A stretch of 64,000 nt of DNA, taken from positions 620,001 through 684,000 of the forward strand of contig NZ_CP053848.1 in the NCBI RefSeq assembly GCF_013201605.1, in the 5' to 3' direction. The stretch is from Campylobacter ornithocola. GTDB taxonomy: Bacteria; Campylobacterota; Campylobacteria; Campylobacterales; Campylobacteraceae. This document shows positions 46,654 through 57,816 of the stretch, piece by piece. A program made the translations under genes and the position numbers. The notes below the pieces were generated by a model. That model saw nothing but the letters and a program-made list of their open reading frames with translations, was not told where the DNA came from and ran no database searches. Every line of letters begins with the position of its first letter. Positions within the stretch are counted from its first letter, which is position 1.

Positions 46654-47433
46654 TCATTTAAAAGTTGTACCACCATCTACGATTAAAGTGTGTCCTGTGA
46701 TCCAATTTGCTTTATCAGAGCATAAAAATAAACAAGCTCCAGCTAAATCTTGAGGTTCTCCAATACGATTTAGCGGGCTAAGGTTAATAGTTGCATTTTT
46801 AACTTCTTCGTAATTTGTAAATGCTTTAAGTGCATCAGTGTCAATTGGTCCACCGCTTACTATATTTACGCGGATGTTTTTAGAACCAAGTTCGGTTGCA
46901 GCATATCTTGCCATAGCTTCCACTGCTGCTTTTGCTGTACCGTGTCCTGCATAGTTTTCAATATGTACTAAATTTCCTGTTGAAGAAATAGATAATATAC
47001 TACCTCCACCGACTTTTTCCATTCTTTTTGCCGCTTCTTGAGCTCCAACAACAAAAGCATTAACTGTTGCTGTAAAAATATTGTTAATACCTTTTGGCTT
47101 TAATTTCATAAATTTAGTGTATCCACCTACAACAGCACGACCTGAGATAATGGCATTAGAGATGAAAAAATCTATTCTATCAAAATCTTGATCGATTTTC
47201 TCAAACAATTCTTTATATGTTTCTGGTTCAAGTATATTAAACTCATAAGCTTTTGCTTTGATTTTATAATTTGATTCTAAATCTTTTACGATTTCTTGAG
47301 CTAAATCTGCATTAGAATTATAAGTAAAAGCTATATTAGCTCCTGCTTTTGCAAACTCATATACAATAGCTTTACCAATCCCTCTTGTTCCACCACTAAT
47401 TACTAAAGTTTTGTTTTGAAAAAAAGTATCCAT
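46654..47433 (-). CDS. Short-chain dehydrogenase/reductase (possible enoyl-ACP reductase III type)
   Basis: 259 aa. Rossmann NAD(P) motif GGTRGIGKA near the N-terminus, Ser in SISSTG and catalytic YAGHGTAK (Tyr-x6-Lys). The Tyr-x6-Lys spacing and overall length fit enoyl-ACP reductases such as FabL rather than ketoreductases, but the substrate cannot be proved from sequence. It overlaps dapA by 1 bp. Confidence 0.75.
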   Translation of the reverse strand: MDTFFQNKTLVISGGTRGIGKAIVYEFAKAGANIAFTYNSNADLAQEIVKDLESNYKIKAKAYEFNILEPETYKELFEKIDQDFDRIDFFISNAIISGRAVVGGYTKFMKLKPKGINNIFTATVNAFVVGAQEAAKRMEKVGGGSILSISSTGNLVHIENYAGHGTAKAAVEAMARYAATELGSKNIRVNIVSGGPIDTDALKAFTNYEEVKNATINLSPLNRIGEPQDLAGACLFLCSDKANWITGHTLIVDGGTTFK

Positions 47434-48329
47434 TAAAATCCTTTTATATTATAGTTTTTCATAATTGCTTCTATTTTTGCTAAATTACAATCACTAGGTT
47501 TACAAAGTGGCAAACGATACTCCAAGGTAGGAGTTAAACCTGCTATATACATCGCCGCTTTAATAGGTATAGGATTGCTTTCGCAAAATAAAATTTTATT
47601 GATATTATATAACTCATCATTGATTTTTTTAGCTTCAATATATTTTTCTTCTAAAGCTAAATGAGTTAATTTTGAAATCATATCAGGAAGTAAATTTGAA
47701 GTAACTGAAATCACACCTTTGCCACCATTTGAAAGTATAGGATAATTAATTGCATCTTCTCCACTTAAAAGTATCATTCTAGGCTCATGTGCTAATAAAT
47801 CTACGCATTTATCAATGCTTCCGCTAGCTTCTTTTACTCCATAAATATTTTCACAATCTCTAAATAATCTTATAATAGTTTCTGTTTGAAGCTCGCATCC
47901 TGTTCTTCCTGGTACATTATATAAAAGCACAGGTATATCAATACTTTTTGCTATTTCTTTATAGTGAAGATATAAACCTTCTTGTGTGGGTTTGTTATAA
48001 TACGGAGTAACGCTTAAAATTCCATCAGCTCCATGTTCTTGTGCAAATTTAGCCAAACTTACAGCCTCATGTGTAGCATTACTTCCTGCTCCTGCTAAAA
48101 CCTTACAAGAACTTCCTTTGCACGCATCTAAAGCTATTTCTATACAAATTCTATGTTCTTCATGAGTTAAAGTTGCACTTTCTCCAGTTGTTCCAACAGG
48201 CACTACCACATCAATTCCATTTGCAATTTGTCTTTTAATGAGTTTATGATAAGTTTGCTCATCTAATTTTCCATTTTTAAATGGAGTTATTAAAGCTGTC
48301 ATTGCTCCTATGATGATTTTATTGTCCAT
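47433..48329 (-). CDS. dapA: 4-hydroxy-tetrahydrodipicolinate synthase
   Basis: 298 aa from the ATG at 48329, which has AAGGGG correctly spaced; an upstream GTG is too close. Schiff-base Lys in YGVKEASGS, Tyr in LYNVPGRTG and Thr pair in [10 protein letters not shown]. It starts the lysine and diaminopimelate branch. Confidence 0.93.
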   Translation of the reverse strand: MDNKIIIGAMTALITPFKNGKLDEQTYHKLIKRQIANGIDVVVPVGTTGESATLTHEEHRICIEIALDACKGSSCKVLAGAGSNATHEAVSLAKFAQEHGADGILSVTPYYNKPTQEGLYLHYKEIAKSIDIPVLLYNVPGRTGCELQTETIIRLFRDCENIYGVKEASGSIDKCVDLLAHEPRMILLSGEDAINYPILSNGGKGVISVTSNLLPDMISKLTHLALEEKYIEAKKINDELYNINKILFCESNPIPIKAAMYIAGLTPTLEYRLPLCKPSDCNLAKIEAIMKNYNIKGF

Positions 48330-48331
48330 TT

Positions 48332-49573
48332 TCACCCCTTTTTTAAGATTATTGTAGTGGATTTGTTTTCATTAAAGTATTTTTTAGCACAATGAATTAA
48401 ATCATCTTTACTTAGATTTTCTATATTTTTTTCATAATCAAGCAAAGGTTTTAAATCTCCTTTTGCAAGATAAGAACCATAAATATTTGCAACGCTACTT
48501 GCATTGCTTAGCGAAAAAATAAAATCACTTTTTACGGTATTTTTGATTTTTTCCATGATAGCATCATCAAATTTTGCATTTTTTATATCTTCAAGAATTT
48601 TCAAAAGTTCTTTCTCGACATCTTCTGCTTTTATGCCTTCATTGCAAACACAAATAAATATAAATAAATTCTCATCTATATTTTCACTTGCATAAGCATA
48701 AAATTCATTGATTAATTCTAATTTATCAATTAAAATTTCACTTATTAAAGAACTTTTTCCATTTCCTAAAAGCTCACTTAATGCACAAAGCTTTGGCATA
48801 TCTTTGTGGTTAAATGTAGGAATTTTATACGCAAGTGCTAGCAATTGCACATCGCTTTCCTTGTGTAAGATCACACGTTTAGCACCATCTTGCTCAGGTT
48901 CTTTTTCATGAACTATGGGAATTTCTTTGGTATTTTTTATATCTTGAAAATGCTTTTTAGCTAAAGCAAAAACTTCATCTTCGTTAATATCGCCACTCAC
49001 AAGTAAAATAGCATTTTTTGGTTGGTAAAAAGTTTGATGAAAATCTTGTATATCCTCTATTTTCCAATTTTGTATATCTTTAAAAAAGCCTATTGGTGTC
49101 CAATGATATGGATGGTGTAAAAAGGCATGATTGTATAATCTAAAATACAAATATCCCAAAGGATTATTATCAGTTCTCCAACGTCTTTCTTCTAAAACTA
49201 CATTTCTTTCAGGTTGAAATTCATCATCTTTTAAATTTAAATTACGCATTAATTCTGCAAAAAGCCATAAAGATTTATCTAAATTTTCACTAGAGCATTT
49301 TATAAAATAATGTGTATAATCAAAGCCTGTACTTGCATTATCCACTCCACCAAAACCTTTGACTATCTCATCAAATTCACCTGCTTTTAAGTTTTTTGTA
49401 CTTTTAAAATTTAAATGTTCAAGCATGTGAGCTATGCCACTTTTTCCCATTTTTTCATTTCTTGAGCCAACTTTATAAAAAATATCTACGCTTATAACTC
49501 CACTTTTTTTATTAACAGGTAGAGTATAAACTTCAAGTTTATTTTCAAGGGTGATTTTTTTATAATTAATCAT
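48332..49573 (-). CDS. M16 family zinc peptidase
   Basis: 413 aa. The inverted zinc motif HxxEH is present ([11 protein letters not shown], residues ~48-58), with the distal Glu in [12 protein letters not shown]. This is a pitrilysin/PqqL-type peptidase, single-repeat length of ~415 aa, acting as a dimer. It overlaps pyrD by 4 bp. Its substrate is unknown. Confidence 0.88.
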   Translation of the reverse strand: MINYKKITLENKLEVYTLPVNKKSGVISVDIFYKVGSRNEKMGKSGIAHMLEHLNFKSTKNLKAGEFDEIVKGFGGVDNASTGFDYTHYFIKCSSENLDKSLWLFAELMRNLNLKDDEFQPERNVVLEERRWRTDNNPLGYLYFRLYNHAFLHHPYHWTPIGFFKDIQNWKIEDIQDFHQTFYQPKNAILLVSGDINEDEVFALAKKHFQDIKNTKEIPIVHEKEPEQDGAKRVILHKESDVQLLALAYKIPTFNHKDMPKLCALSELLGNGKSSLISEILIDKLELINEFYAYASENIDENLFIFICVCNEGIKAEDVEKELLKILEDIKNAKFDDAIMEKIKNTVKSDFIFSLSNASSVANIYGSYLAKGDLKPLLDYEKNIENLSKDDLIHCAKKYFNENKSTTIILKKG

Positions 49574-50628
49574 TTAAAATTAACTCCTATAGCTTGACTA
49601 ATGTGATCAAAACCATCTTGTTTTAAAAGTTCGATTAAGCCTTGATTGATATTTTTAACAATACTTGGTCCTTTAAAAATCATAGCTGTATAAATTTGAA
49701 CCAAACTTGCTCCATTTTTAATACGTTCATAAGCAAGTTCAGCATTGTCTATGCCCCCGCTTGCTATTAAAATAGTATCTTTATAAATTTCTTTGGCTAC
49801 TTCTTTAAAAAATGTCGCACTTTTTTGAGTGATTAATTTACCACTAATTCCACCAAAGGTTCTTGTGTTATCAATCAAAGAATAATCTATACTAGTATTT
49901 GCCATGATGATACCATCAGCTTTTGCACTAATAGCACTTTTGCAAAGCGAAATTGCACTATCTATACTCATATCCGGAGCGATTTTTAATATTACAGGTT
50001 TATTTGTAATTTCTTTTGCTTGGTTAAATAAGGTGCTTACAAATTCTTCGCTTTGTAAATCTCTTAAATTTTTGGTATTTGGAGAAGAGATGTTAATTAC
50101 AAATAAATCACATAGGTCTTTAAACTCTTTTAATAAAATAACATAATCATTTATAGCTTCATCGTTTGAGGTGGTTTTGTTTTTGCCTATATTTGCTACC
50201 AAAGGTATACTAAAAGGATAGACTTTTTTAACTTCTTTTGCAACAGCGTCTTTACCTTTATTGTTAAACCCCATGGCATTTTGAATGCTTTCTTGTTCAA
50301 CAAGCCTAAAAAGCCTAGGTTTTTCATTGCCACTTTGTGGTTTTGGGGTAAAAGTCCCATATTCTAAAAAGCCAAAACCTAAAGCACTTAGCGGTCTTAT
50401 CATAGTTGCATTTTTATCAAAGCCACCTGCTAAGCCCACAGGATTATAAAAATTTAAATTAAAAATTTCTTGGTTTAAAATTTCATCATTTATTATACAA
50501 TCTTTTGCGAAAAAACTAAGTCCTCCAGGAAATATACAATCTAGCGTTCGCATACTAAATTCAACCAAAGAATGAGCGTTTTCTGGATCTAATTTGTATA
50601 TTAAAGGTTTTAAGCTTTCATAAGTCAT
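49570..50628 (-). CDS. pyrD: Dihydroorotate dehydrogenase (quinone), class 2
   Basis: 352 aa from the ATG at 50628, with AAAGGA upstream; the longer frame is unlikely. Motifs: NPVGLAGGFDKNA, FGFLEYGTFTPKPQ, INISSPNTKNLR and ASGGIDNAELAYERI. The N-terminal helical stretch marks the membrane-associated quinone-dependent class. Fourth step of pyrimidine synthesis. Confidence 0.94.
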   Translation of the reverse strand: MTYESLKPLIYKLDPENAHSLVEFSMRTLDCIFPGGLSFFAKDCIINDEILNQEIFNLNFYNPVGLAGGFDKNATMIRPLSALGFGFLEYGTFTPKPQSGNEKPRLFRLVEQESIQNAMGFNNKGKDAVAKEVKKVYPFSIPLVANIGKNKTTSNDEAINDYVILLKEFKDLCDLFVINISSPNTKNLRDLQSEEFVSTLFNQAKEITNKPVILKIAPDMSIDSAISLCKSAISAKADGIIMANTSIDYSLIDNTRTFGGISGKLITQKSATFFKEVAKEIYKDTILIASGGIDNAELAYERIKNGASLVQIYTAMIFKGPSIVKNINQGLIELLKQDGFDHISQAIGVNFK

Positions 50629-50678
50629 ATTTTTCCTTTTTTGCAAAATAGTATATTGTACTAAAAAAATGATAATTT

Positions 50679-52442
50679 TTAGTTTTCATTTTCTTTGACT
50701 TTATCAGTTTTTTGTGCTTTTTGTTTTAATTTTTGATAAATTTCACAATGTTTCATTAAATAAGTATCATTTCCTATGGAAACTATTTTTCCTTTATCAA
50801 GTACTGCTATTTTATCAGCATTTTCTATAGTACTAAGTCTATGAGCAATGATAAGTATCAAGCGATCTTTTTTTAAGCTTTCTATGGTTTTGACTATAGC
50901 TTTTTCACTTTCATTATCAAGTGCTGAAGTTGCTTCATCAAAAATTAAAATTTGAGGATTTTTATATAAAGCTCTTGCTATAGCAATACGTTGTTTTTGT
51001 CCACCTGAGAGATTTTTTCCATGTTCTTTTAACTCAGTATGTATACCGCCAAGTTCTTGAACAAAATCATAAGCATTAGCTTGTTTTAAAACCTCTATTA
51101 CGCGTGTTTCATTATATTCTTTAGCATAAGCAATGTTTTGAGCTATGGTATCATTAAATATATAAATATTTTGAGTTACTAAAGAGATATTTTCCCTTAA
51201 ACTAACAATATCAAAAGAATTAATATCTTTTTGATTGATCAAAATTTCACCACTATCTTTTTCAAAAAAATACATCAAAAGGTTGATGATAGAAGATTTT
51301 CCTCCACCACTTGAGCCAACTAAGGCTAGAATTTCTCCTTTATTAAAAGAAAAATTTACATTTTTTAATACCATTTTATCTTTTTGATAGCTTAAAGAAA
51401 CATTTTTAAAATGAATATTTTGGATATTTTCTGTAAGTTTTTCATCACCACCTTTAATTTGTGGTTCTAAATCAGTTAGATAAAAAGTTCTCTCGCTAGC
51501 TGCTACTGCATTTTGTAATCTTGTATAAAGCGAAGAAAGTCTCTTGATAGGAGTATAAGCCATAAATAAAGCCGTGGTAAAGCTAAAAAAGGAACCTATA
51601 CTTAAGCTTCCATCGATTACTTCTTTACCACCCACTATAATCACCACAGCAAAGCCAATTGAACCCATAGATTCCATTAAAGGACTACTTAAAGCTTCTA
51701 TTCTAATACCTTTTAAAGAAAGTTTGCAAACCTCGCTATTTGTTTGGCTGAATTTTTGCATTTCATTTTTGCTTGCATTAGAAGCTTTAATAAGTTCTAT
51801 ATTAGAAAAAATTTCACTTAATCTTGAGGTAAGATCAGAGTTTTTTTCTTGGGTGTTGCGTCCTATTTTTTTGATTTTCTTAGCAAAAATAGCAAGAGGG
51901 TAAATTGCTAAAGGCAAAATTACCAAAGCAAAAAAAGCAAGTTTTGGACTTTGATAAATCACCACACTTAAAAGTCCAATTGCGGTTAAACTTTCCCTCA
52001 AAATTTCAGGTATTATAGTAGAAACTATATTTTGTAAAGCTCCAATATCAGAAGTGCACCGGCTGATTAATTCTCCACTTCTGTATTTATGAAAAAAGCT
52101 CATATCTAAGCGTAAAAGATTACCAAGAACTAATTCTCTTAATCTTCTTAAAATATCTGTTCCAACATAAGATATATAATAAACTTGCATATAAGCACCA
52201 AGATTTTTTAAAGCATAAATTAAAACAACAAGCAAGGGCATATAATAAAGTAAATCAACATTTTTTTCTATAAAAATTTTATTTAAAATAGGCTCTATGA
52301 TGTATGCACTGGCAGCTGTGCCACCACTAGTTAAAAGCATACCAATAATAGCTAAAACAAAATAAAACCAATAATCTTTATAATAAGGTTTAAAGCGAAT
52401 AAAAACCTCTTTAAGCTTCATTTCTTTGTAATTTTTATCCAT
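50679..52442 (-). CDS. msbA: MsbA-type lipid ABC exporter
   Basis: 587 aa. An N-terminal six-helix membrane domain (~1-320) is fused to an ATPase domain. Walker A is GSSGGGKSS, the signature [15 protein letters not shown] and Walker B ILIFDEATSALD. The position matches the lipid A flippase gene of C. jejuni. It overlaps cysS by 8 bp. Confidence 0.85.
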   Translation of the reverse strand: MDKNYKEMKLKEVFIRFKPYYKDYWFYFVLAIIGMLLTSGGTAASAYIIEPILNKIFIEKNVDLLYYMPLLVVLIYALKNLGAYMQVYYISYVGTDILRRLRELVLGNLLRLDMSFFHKYRSGELISRCTSDIGALQNIVSTIIPEILRESLTAIGLLSVVIYQSPKLAFFALVILPLAIYPLAIFAKKIKKIGRNTQEKNSDLTSRLSEIFSNIELIKASNASKNEMQKFSQTNSEVCKLSLKGIRIEALSSPLMESMGSIGFAVVIIVGGKEVIDGSLSIGSFFSFTTALFMAYTPIKRLSSLYTRLQNAVAASERTFYLTDLEPQIKGGDEKLTENIQNIHFKNVSLSYQKDKMVLKNVNFSFNKGEILALVGSSGGGKSSIINLLMYFFEKDSGEILINQKDINSFDIVSLRENISLVTQNIYIFNDTIAQNIAYAKEYNETRVIEVLKQANAYDFVQELGGIHTELKEHGKNLSGGQKQRIAIARALYKNPQILIFDEATSALDNESEKAIVKTIESLKKDRLILIIAHRLSTIENADKIAVLDKGKIVSIGNDTYLMKHCEIYQKLKQKAQKTDKVKENEN

Positions 52443-53817
52443 TTTTCTCCCATACTACACCATTTGGTGTATCCATTAAAAGAATATTCTCTTTAGCTAA
52501 ATCATCACGAATTTGATCTGCTAAGGCATAATTTTTCTCTTGTTTTGCCTTGTTGCGTAGAGCGATTTTTTCTTCTATTTCTTGACATTTTTCATTGCTA
52601 ATGCCAAATTGAAAATATTTTATAGTATCTATAAAACCTATGCCAAAGATAAAAGCAAGTTCTTTTAATGTTTTTTCTAATTGTATTTTATAAGCTTTAT
52701 CTTTTGGATTTTTATCTAAGCAAATATTACTTTCATTGATAAACTCATCAAGTAAAGCTAAAGCTTTAGAGGCATTTAAATCATCATTTAAAACTTCTAA
52801 AATATTTTTAGCAATTTCGCTTTCTATGATGGTTTTTTCATCTATAAAAGCGTTTAAATTTAAGCGTTTTTTTAAGCGGTAAAATTTATCAAACCTTTTT
52901 TTGGCAACTTGTAAGTCTTCTAAAGCATAATTAAAATGTGCTCTATAATGCACGCTTAAAAGATAAAATCTCAAAACCTCTCCACTAAAAAGTTTTAAAG
53001 AGTCTTTTAGAAAAAAGCTATTTCCTAAACTCTTGCTCATTTTTTCACCATTAATTTGCACAAAGCCATTATGTAGCCAAAAATTGGCCAATTCATGATT
53101 GTTTTTACAACGACACTGACAAGCTTCATTTTCATGATGAGGAAAAAGTAAATCTATACCTCCTGCATGAATATCAAGTTTGTCTTTAAAAATACTCTCT
53201 ATCATCACAACGCATTCTGTGTGCCAACCTGGCCTTCCTTTGCCAAAATTTGCAGGATAAAATTTTTCATCAAATTTCCACAAGACAAAATCACTATCAT
53301 TTTTTTTAGCTACACTTTCTTCTAAGCGTGATTGATTATTTTCCAAATTTCTTTTAGAAATATAAAAGTATTTATCATCTTTGCTAGTATCAAAATAAAT
53401 TCCATCTTCAAGTTTATAAGCTAGGTTTAATTCTAAAAGTTTTTCTATATAAGCAATCATTTGCTCAATATAAGCTGTAGCTTTTGGTTTAAAATCAGGT
53501 TCTAAGATATTAAGTGCTTGCATATCCTCTTCATATCTTTCAATATAAAAATTTGTAATTTCTTCTAAACTTTTACCGCTCTCTTGCATTTTTTTTAAGA
53601 TTTTATCATCAATATCAGTGTAATTTCTAGCAAAAATTACTTCATAATCGTTTGCTAGCAAAACTCTTCTTAAAAAATCAAAACACACGCTACTTCTTGC
53701 ATGTCCTAAATGCGCATCATCATACACGGTAGGTCCACATAGATAAATATTTGCTTTTTTTGCCTCATGCGGGATAAATTCGCACTTTTTCTTTAAAACG
53801 CTATCAAAAAAAACCAT
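52435..53817 (-). CDS. cysS: Cysteine--tRNA ligase
   Basis: 460 aa. HIGH equivalent HLGH in VYDDAHLGHARSSV and KMSKSLGNS; the zinc ligands include the Cys in LCGPTVYD and the motif GWHTECVVM. It overlaps murJ by 14 bp. Confidence 0.94.
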   Translation of the reverse strand: MVFFDSVLKKKCEFIPHEAKKANIYLCGPTVYDDAHLGHARSSVCFDFLRRVLLANDYEVIFARNYTDIDDKILKKMQESGKSLEEITNFYIERYEEDMQALNILEPDFKPKATAYIEQMIAYIEKLLELNLAYKLEDGIYFDTSKDDKYFYISKRNLENNQSRLEESVAKKNDSDFVLWKFDEKFYPANFGKGRPGWHTECVVMIESIFKDKLDIHAGGIDLLFPHHENEACQCRCKNNHELANFWLHNGFVQINGEKMSKSLGNSFFLKDSLKLFSGEVLRFYLLSVHYRAHFNYALEDLQVAKKRFDKFYRLKKRLNLNAFIDEKTIIESEIAKNILEVLNDDLNASKALALLDEFINESNICLDKNPKDKAYKIQLEKTLKELAFIFGIGFIDTIKYFQFGISNEKCQEIEEKIALRNKAKQEKNYALADQIRDDLAKENILLMDTPNGVVWEKNG

Positions 53818-55270
53818 TAAAACAAACCTTTAAAAAATGATAAATTTCAATTAAAAATTGTATTAAAATATCTTTAATTTCAAATAAGCCTAAAGCAAAT
53901 AAACTTAAAAATACTATACTAATAAGCCAGAATTTAACTCTAAAAATGCCCCAAAGATTTTTAAAGCCAAATTCTTTAATATTAGCATACAATAAATAAA
54001 AAGCACTAATAGATGAAGCAAGTGCAATACCTAAGCTTTTATAAGCTTCTTCCTTGATAAGTAAAATAATCACTATACTAAAAAATGCTGATATAAAAAG
54101 TGTTTTAAAGGCGATTATAGCGGCTATTTTTTGTTTAAATTTAGCATAAAGCCATAAAGAAAAAAGCTTTTGTAAGCCAAAGGGTAAAAGTCCTAAAAGA
54201 TAAGCTTGTAATAAAAATGCAGTGATTTTTGTATCTTCTTGATTAAAATTTCCTCTTTGAAATAAAAACTCCACAATTTCTTTAGCTAAGATAATCCCCA
54301 CTATACTAGCTAAAATTAAAAGCATGCTTAAATATTCAAAAGCCTTTTGCATAAAAGCTAAAGCTTTTTGTTCTTCATTTGCTTTTAAATGTCTTAGTAT
54401 TTTTGGAAAGCTTACTTGACTTAGAGCGATTGCAAAAAGAGCTAAAGGAAGCTGAAAAACTCTGTTAGAATAATACAAATACGAAATACTTCCAGCCATT
54501 AAAAAGCTAGCTATAGTAGTATCTAATAAAGAACTAATTTGATTTGCCGAAGAACCTAAAAGTCCATGAGTAAAAGTAGAGTGAAATTTATCTAAACTAG
54601 TCTTTGTTTTTTTAAGTTTTATGCTTAAATACATACTTTTTAAAATTCTAGTGTTTTTTAAAGCAAAAATATGCCATATAAGTTGAGCTAGACCACTTAA
54701 AACAGTCGCATATGAAAAATAATACAAAGCTTCTAAAGGTTTATCTTGAGTGACAAAAAATCCAGCAATCACAACAAAAAGATTGAAAAACGAAGCAGAA
54801 AAAGAAGTGATGAAAAAATTTTGTTTATAATTTAACAAAGAGCCTAAAAAAGTTACCAAAAAGATAAAAAATAAATACCAAAAATTAATAGAAACTAAAG
54901 GCGCAGCTAAAATAATCGTTTCTTTACTAAAACCAAAAGCAAAAATTTTTGTAAAAAATTCAGCAAAAAAACTTACTAAAACACAGGTTAAAAAAACAAT
55001 AATGCTAAATTGCAATAAGACATTTAAGCAAAAAGCACCTTTTTTACTTGCTTTTAAAAAACTTGGTAAAAAAGCTTGTCCAAAAGCCCCTTCTGCGAAA
55101 ATTCTTCTAAAAAAGGCAGGCATTTTTAATGCTACAAAGAAAATATCGCTATAAATTCCAGCCCCTAAATACAAAGCTAAAATAATATCTCTTAAAACTC
55201 CCATAATTCTAGAAAATAAGATTCCTAAGGCATTGATGATAAAATTTTTTAAAACAATATTTTTTCTCAT
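53804..55270 (-). CDS. murJ: Lipid II flippase MurJ
   Basis: 488 aa with about 14 membrane segments, in the MVF family. The N-terminal SRIMGVLRDIILALYLG and FRRIFAEGAFGQAFLPSF are characteristic. It exports the peptidoglycan precursor lipid II. Confidence 0.92.
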   Translation of the reverse strand: MRKNIVLKNFIINALGILFSRIMGVLRDIILALYLGAGIYSDIFFVALKMPAFFRRIFAEGAFGQAFLPSFLKASKKGAFCLNVLLQFSIIVFLTCVLVSFFAEFFTKIFAFGFSKETIILAAPLVSINFWYLFFIFLVTFLGSLLNYKQNFFITSFSASFFNLFVVIAGFFVTQDKPLEALYYFSYATVLSGLAQLIWHIFALKNTRILKSMYLSIKLKKTKTSLDKFHSTFTHGLLGSSANQISSLLDTTIASFLMAGSISYLYYSNRVFQLPLALFAIALSQVSFPKILRHLKANEEQKALAFMQKAFEYLSMLLILASIVGIILAKEIVEFLFQRGNFNQEDTKITAFLLQAYLLGLLPFGLQKLFSLWLYAKFKQKIAAIIAFKTLFISAFFSIVIILLIKEEAYKSLGIALASSISAFYLLYANIKEFGFKNLWGIFRVKFWLISIVFLSLFALGLFEIKDILIQFLIEIYHFLKVCFNGFF

Positions 55271-55335
55271 TAATTTTCATTCTTTAAACATTAGTTTGAG
55301 TATATTAAAATTTTTTAATAGTAATAATTTTAACT

Positions 55336-55370
55336 AAATTTTGATTTTATTTTTGCTAAAATCAAAATTT
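55336..55370. promoter_or_regulatory. Perfect 14-bp inverted repeat between murJ and the fapA-like gene
   Basis: The arms at 55336-55349 and 55357-55370 are perfect complements (AAATTTTGATTTTA and TAAAATCAAAATTT) with a 7-nt loop. It lies between two divergent starts, where a terminator is not needed, so an operator or leader hairpin is more likely. Confidence 0.6.
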
Positions 55371-55395
55371 TATATACAACAAGGAAGCTTAAGTT

Positions 55396-57252
55396 ATGGA
55401 AGAAAAGAAAATTTTATATACTAAAGACCCTTATAAAGAGCTTTTGATATTTGCTTCTGAGAATAAATGTGAAGTTGAAGAGCTTGATTTTAGACTATTA
55501 AGTTTTAACACTTCTTACACTTACGATAATCAAGAATGGATAAAAGTTAATGAAAAGGAATTAAAAATTTTCGAAGAAGATGAAAAATTTTTAATTCACG
55601 ATTTAAATATAAAACAAGAATATAAAATAGAAATTTATTTTAAAAAATTTACACATTCATCAGTTTTTGAGATTAATTTACATACTAATGAATTTTGTAC
55701 TTTATTAAAAGCTAGTGTTAGACCTAGCGAAGCTATTGTTTTTCATGACAAACTAGCCCTAGAACTTTTGGAAGCTATTTATAAGGCAATGATAAAAGAA
55801 AACTATTTGCTTGGTTTTAGAATTTTTGATTTTAAAAAACAAATTATTGAATTTAATACTAAGGTTAAAGAAAAGCAAAAATTTGACTTTGAGGCTGAAT
55901 TTGAAGTATGTAAAGGAGTTAATCCTCAAGAGCCTACCGATGAGGAAGTTAAATATCATTATTTGGAGAATTTAAAAAAACATAATGATGTAATGAATAG
56001 AAACTATGTAGCACCTATAGGAAAAGATGAGATAGCTATTGAGAGGATTAAACCAAAAGAGGGTAGTGATGGCAAGGATTTAAGATTTAAAATTTTAAAA
56101 GCCCTTCCACCAAAAACCAACAAAGAAAAAGTTATCTGCTCGGATAATTTTGAAGTTAAAGAAGATGATGAGAGTATAAAATATATTGCAAAAAAAGATG
56201 GTTTTATCATACAAAAAAAATCTATTTATGAGATAGAAAATTATTTGGAATTTAACAAGGTTGATTTTAAAAGTACAGGTTCTATTTGGGCAGGTTTTGA
56301 TAAAAAAGTTATCATTGTGATTAAAAATACAAATACATTAGAAGATGCTATAGGTCCTAGGATTACTGTAGAGGCTCAAGAACTAGAAGTTGTGGGCAAT
56401 ATGGCTCAAGATTCTGTTTTAAGAGGTAAGAAGGTGGTTCTTAAAGGTAGTATGCATCATAAAAGTACTATTATAGGACAAAAGGTTGAAGTTAATATCT
56501 TAAGAGGGTATTGTGAAGCTGAGGAAATCTTTGCTGAGACTTTAGAAAATGGTTCTATTAAGGCTAAAAAAGTAAATATTAAAAAGGCCGTGGGTGGAGA
56601 GATTATTGCAGATGAAATTTATATACAAGAACTTGGTGGAAATTGTCTTTGTAATGCTAAGAGCCTTATACGTATTGAAAAGATTCAAGGTAGTGGAAAT
56701 AAACTTATAATTCAAGATCTTAAAGCTTTTGATAAGGAAAAAAGTGGGGAAGAAATACTTGTACATATTGATGAATTAAAAAAAGAGCAGGAAAATTTAG
56801 CTAAAGAAATTGAAGATACTAAACATACTATTCACGTGAGTAAAGATTCTGTGCGAATTTTACAGCAAAAAGTAAAAGAACTCATGAATGCAAAAAGAGC
56901 TATACCTCAAGCTTATAAAATTACTATCAAAGATTTTAATCAAAAAATTGAAAATTTAAATATTTTAGCTAATAAAATAGAAACTTTGAAAGAGGAAGAA
57001 AAGATAAATATAGAAAAACTTAAAAAAATTCAAGATGAACTTTTAAAATCTAAAATTATTAATAAAAGTGGAAAATGGAATGATTTAAATGAAATTAAAT
57101 TTATTTTATTAAGTCCTAGAAAAGAGTTGAGTTATCATCCACATAATGAAGAGAAAATTCAGTGTTTTGAACTTGAAAGAATTGATACTGAAGATGGATC
57201 GAATATTTATGAAATTCGCTCTATAAGCAATTATAAGGAAGAAACTAAATGA
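55396..57252 (+). CDS. FapA-like (DUF342) family protein
   Basis: 618 aa. The central region (~180-440) has the DUF342/FapA pattern with glycine-rich beta-solenoid repeats ([10 protein letters not shown]..., [21 protein letters not shown]). A coiled-coil follows (~455-540). FapA proteins assist polar assembly of flagella in some bacteria; in Campylobacter the role is not established. The protein has no membrane segment. The first gene of a plus-strand run reaching murF. Confidence 0.75.
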   Translation: MEEKKILYTKDPYKELLIFASENKCEVEELDFRLLSFNTSYTYDNQEWIKVNEKELKIFEEDEKFLIHDLNIKQEYKIEIYFKKFTHSSVFEINLHTNEFCTLLKASVRPSEAIVFHDKLALELLEAIYKAMIKENYLLGFRIFDFKKQIIEFNTKVKEKQKFDFEAEFEVCKGVNPQEPTDEEVKYHYLENLKKHNDVMNRNYVAPIGKDEIAIERIKPKEGSDGKDLRFKILKALPPKTNKEKVICSDNFEVKEDDESIKYIAKKDGFIIQKKSIYEIENYLEFNKVDFKSTGSIWAGFDKKVIIVIKNTNTLEDAIGPRITVEAQELEVVGNMAQDSVLRGKKVVLKGSMHHKSTIIGQKVEVNILRGYCEAEEIFAETLENGSIKAKKVNIKKAVGGEIIADEIYIQELGGNCLCNAKSLIRIEKIQGSGNKLIIQDLKAFDKEKSGEEILVHIDELKKEQENLAKEIEDTKHTIHVSKDSVRILQQKVKELMNAKRAIPQAYKITIKDFNQKIENLNILANKIETLKEEEKINIEKLKKIQDELLKSKIINKSGKWNDLNEIKFILLSPRKELSYHPHNEEKIQCFELERIDTEDGSNIYEIRSISNYKEETK

Positions 57253-57800
57253 TAGTGGCAATTGAAGGTATAGTGAGTAAAAAAGAACCTACTTTTGTTG
57301 TTTTAAAAACTTCAAGCGGTATAAGTTATGGTATTTTTGTATCACTTTTTTGTTCAAGTAATTTTGAAAAAGGTCAAAAGGTTGAGTTTTTAATCACACA
57401 AATTATTAAAGAAGATTCACATAAGTTATATGGATTTTTAGATATTAATGAGCAAAGGATGTTTGAATTGTTGATTAAAATTAGTGGTATAGGAGCGACT
57501 ACCGCTATGACACTTTGTTCAAGTTTGGATACAAATACTTTTTATATGGCTTTGCAAAATAGCGATGAGAGTGTGTTTAAAAAGGTTCCTGGTATCGGTC
57601 CAAAGAGTGCTAAAAGAATTATAGCTGAATTAAGTGATGCAAAAATCAATATAGAAAATTCTAATCAAGATCAAGCACAAGCTTTAGCAGCCTTGCTTTC
57701 ACTTGGTTTTAAACAAGATAATATTTTAAAGGTTTTAAAAACTTGTGAGAGTAAAAATACTAGCGATATTATTAAAGAAGCTTTAAAAAAATTGGCTTAA
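57249..57800 (+). CDS. ruvA: Holliday junction helicase subunit RuvA
   Basis: 183 aa. OB-fold N-terminus ([19 protein letters not shown]), two HhH motifs ([12 protein letters not shown] and [13 protein letters not shown]), and the short C-terminal domain that contacts RuvB. Overlaps the previous gene by 4 bp. Confidence 0.95.
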   Translation: MIVAIEGIVSKKEPTFVVLKTSSGISYGIFVSLFCSSNFEKGQKVEFLITQIIKEDSHKLYGFLDINEQRMFELLIKISGIGATTAMTLCSSLDTNTFYMALQNSDESVFKKVPGIGPKSAKRIIAELSDAKINIENSNQDQAQALAALLSLGFKQDNILKVLKTCESKNTSDIIKEALKKLA

Positions 57801-57816
57801 TAAAAGGAAGAATATA

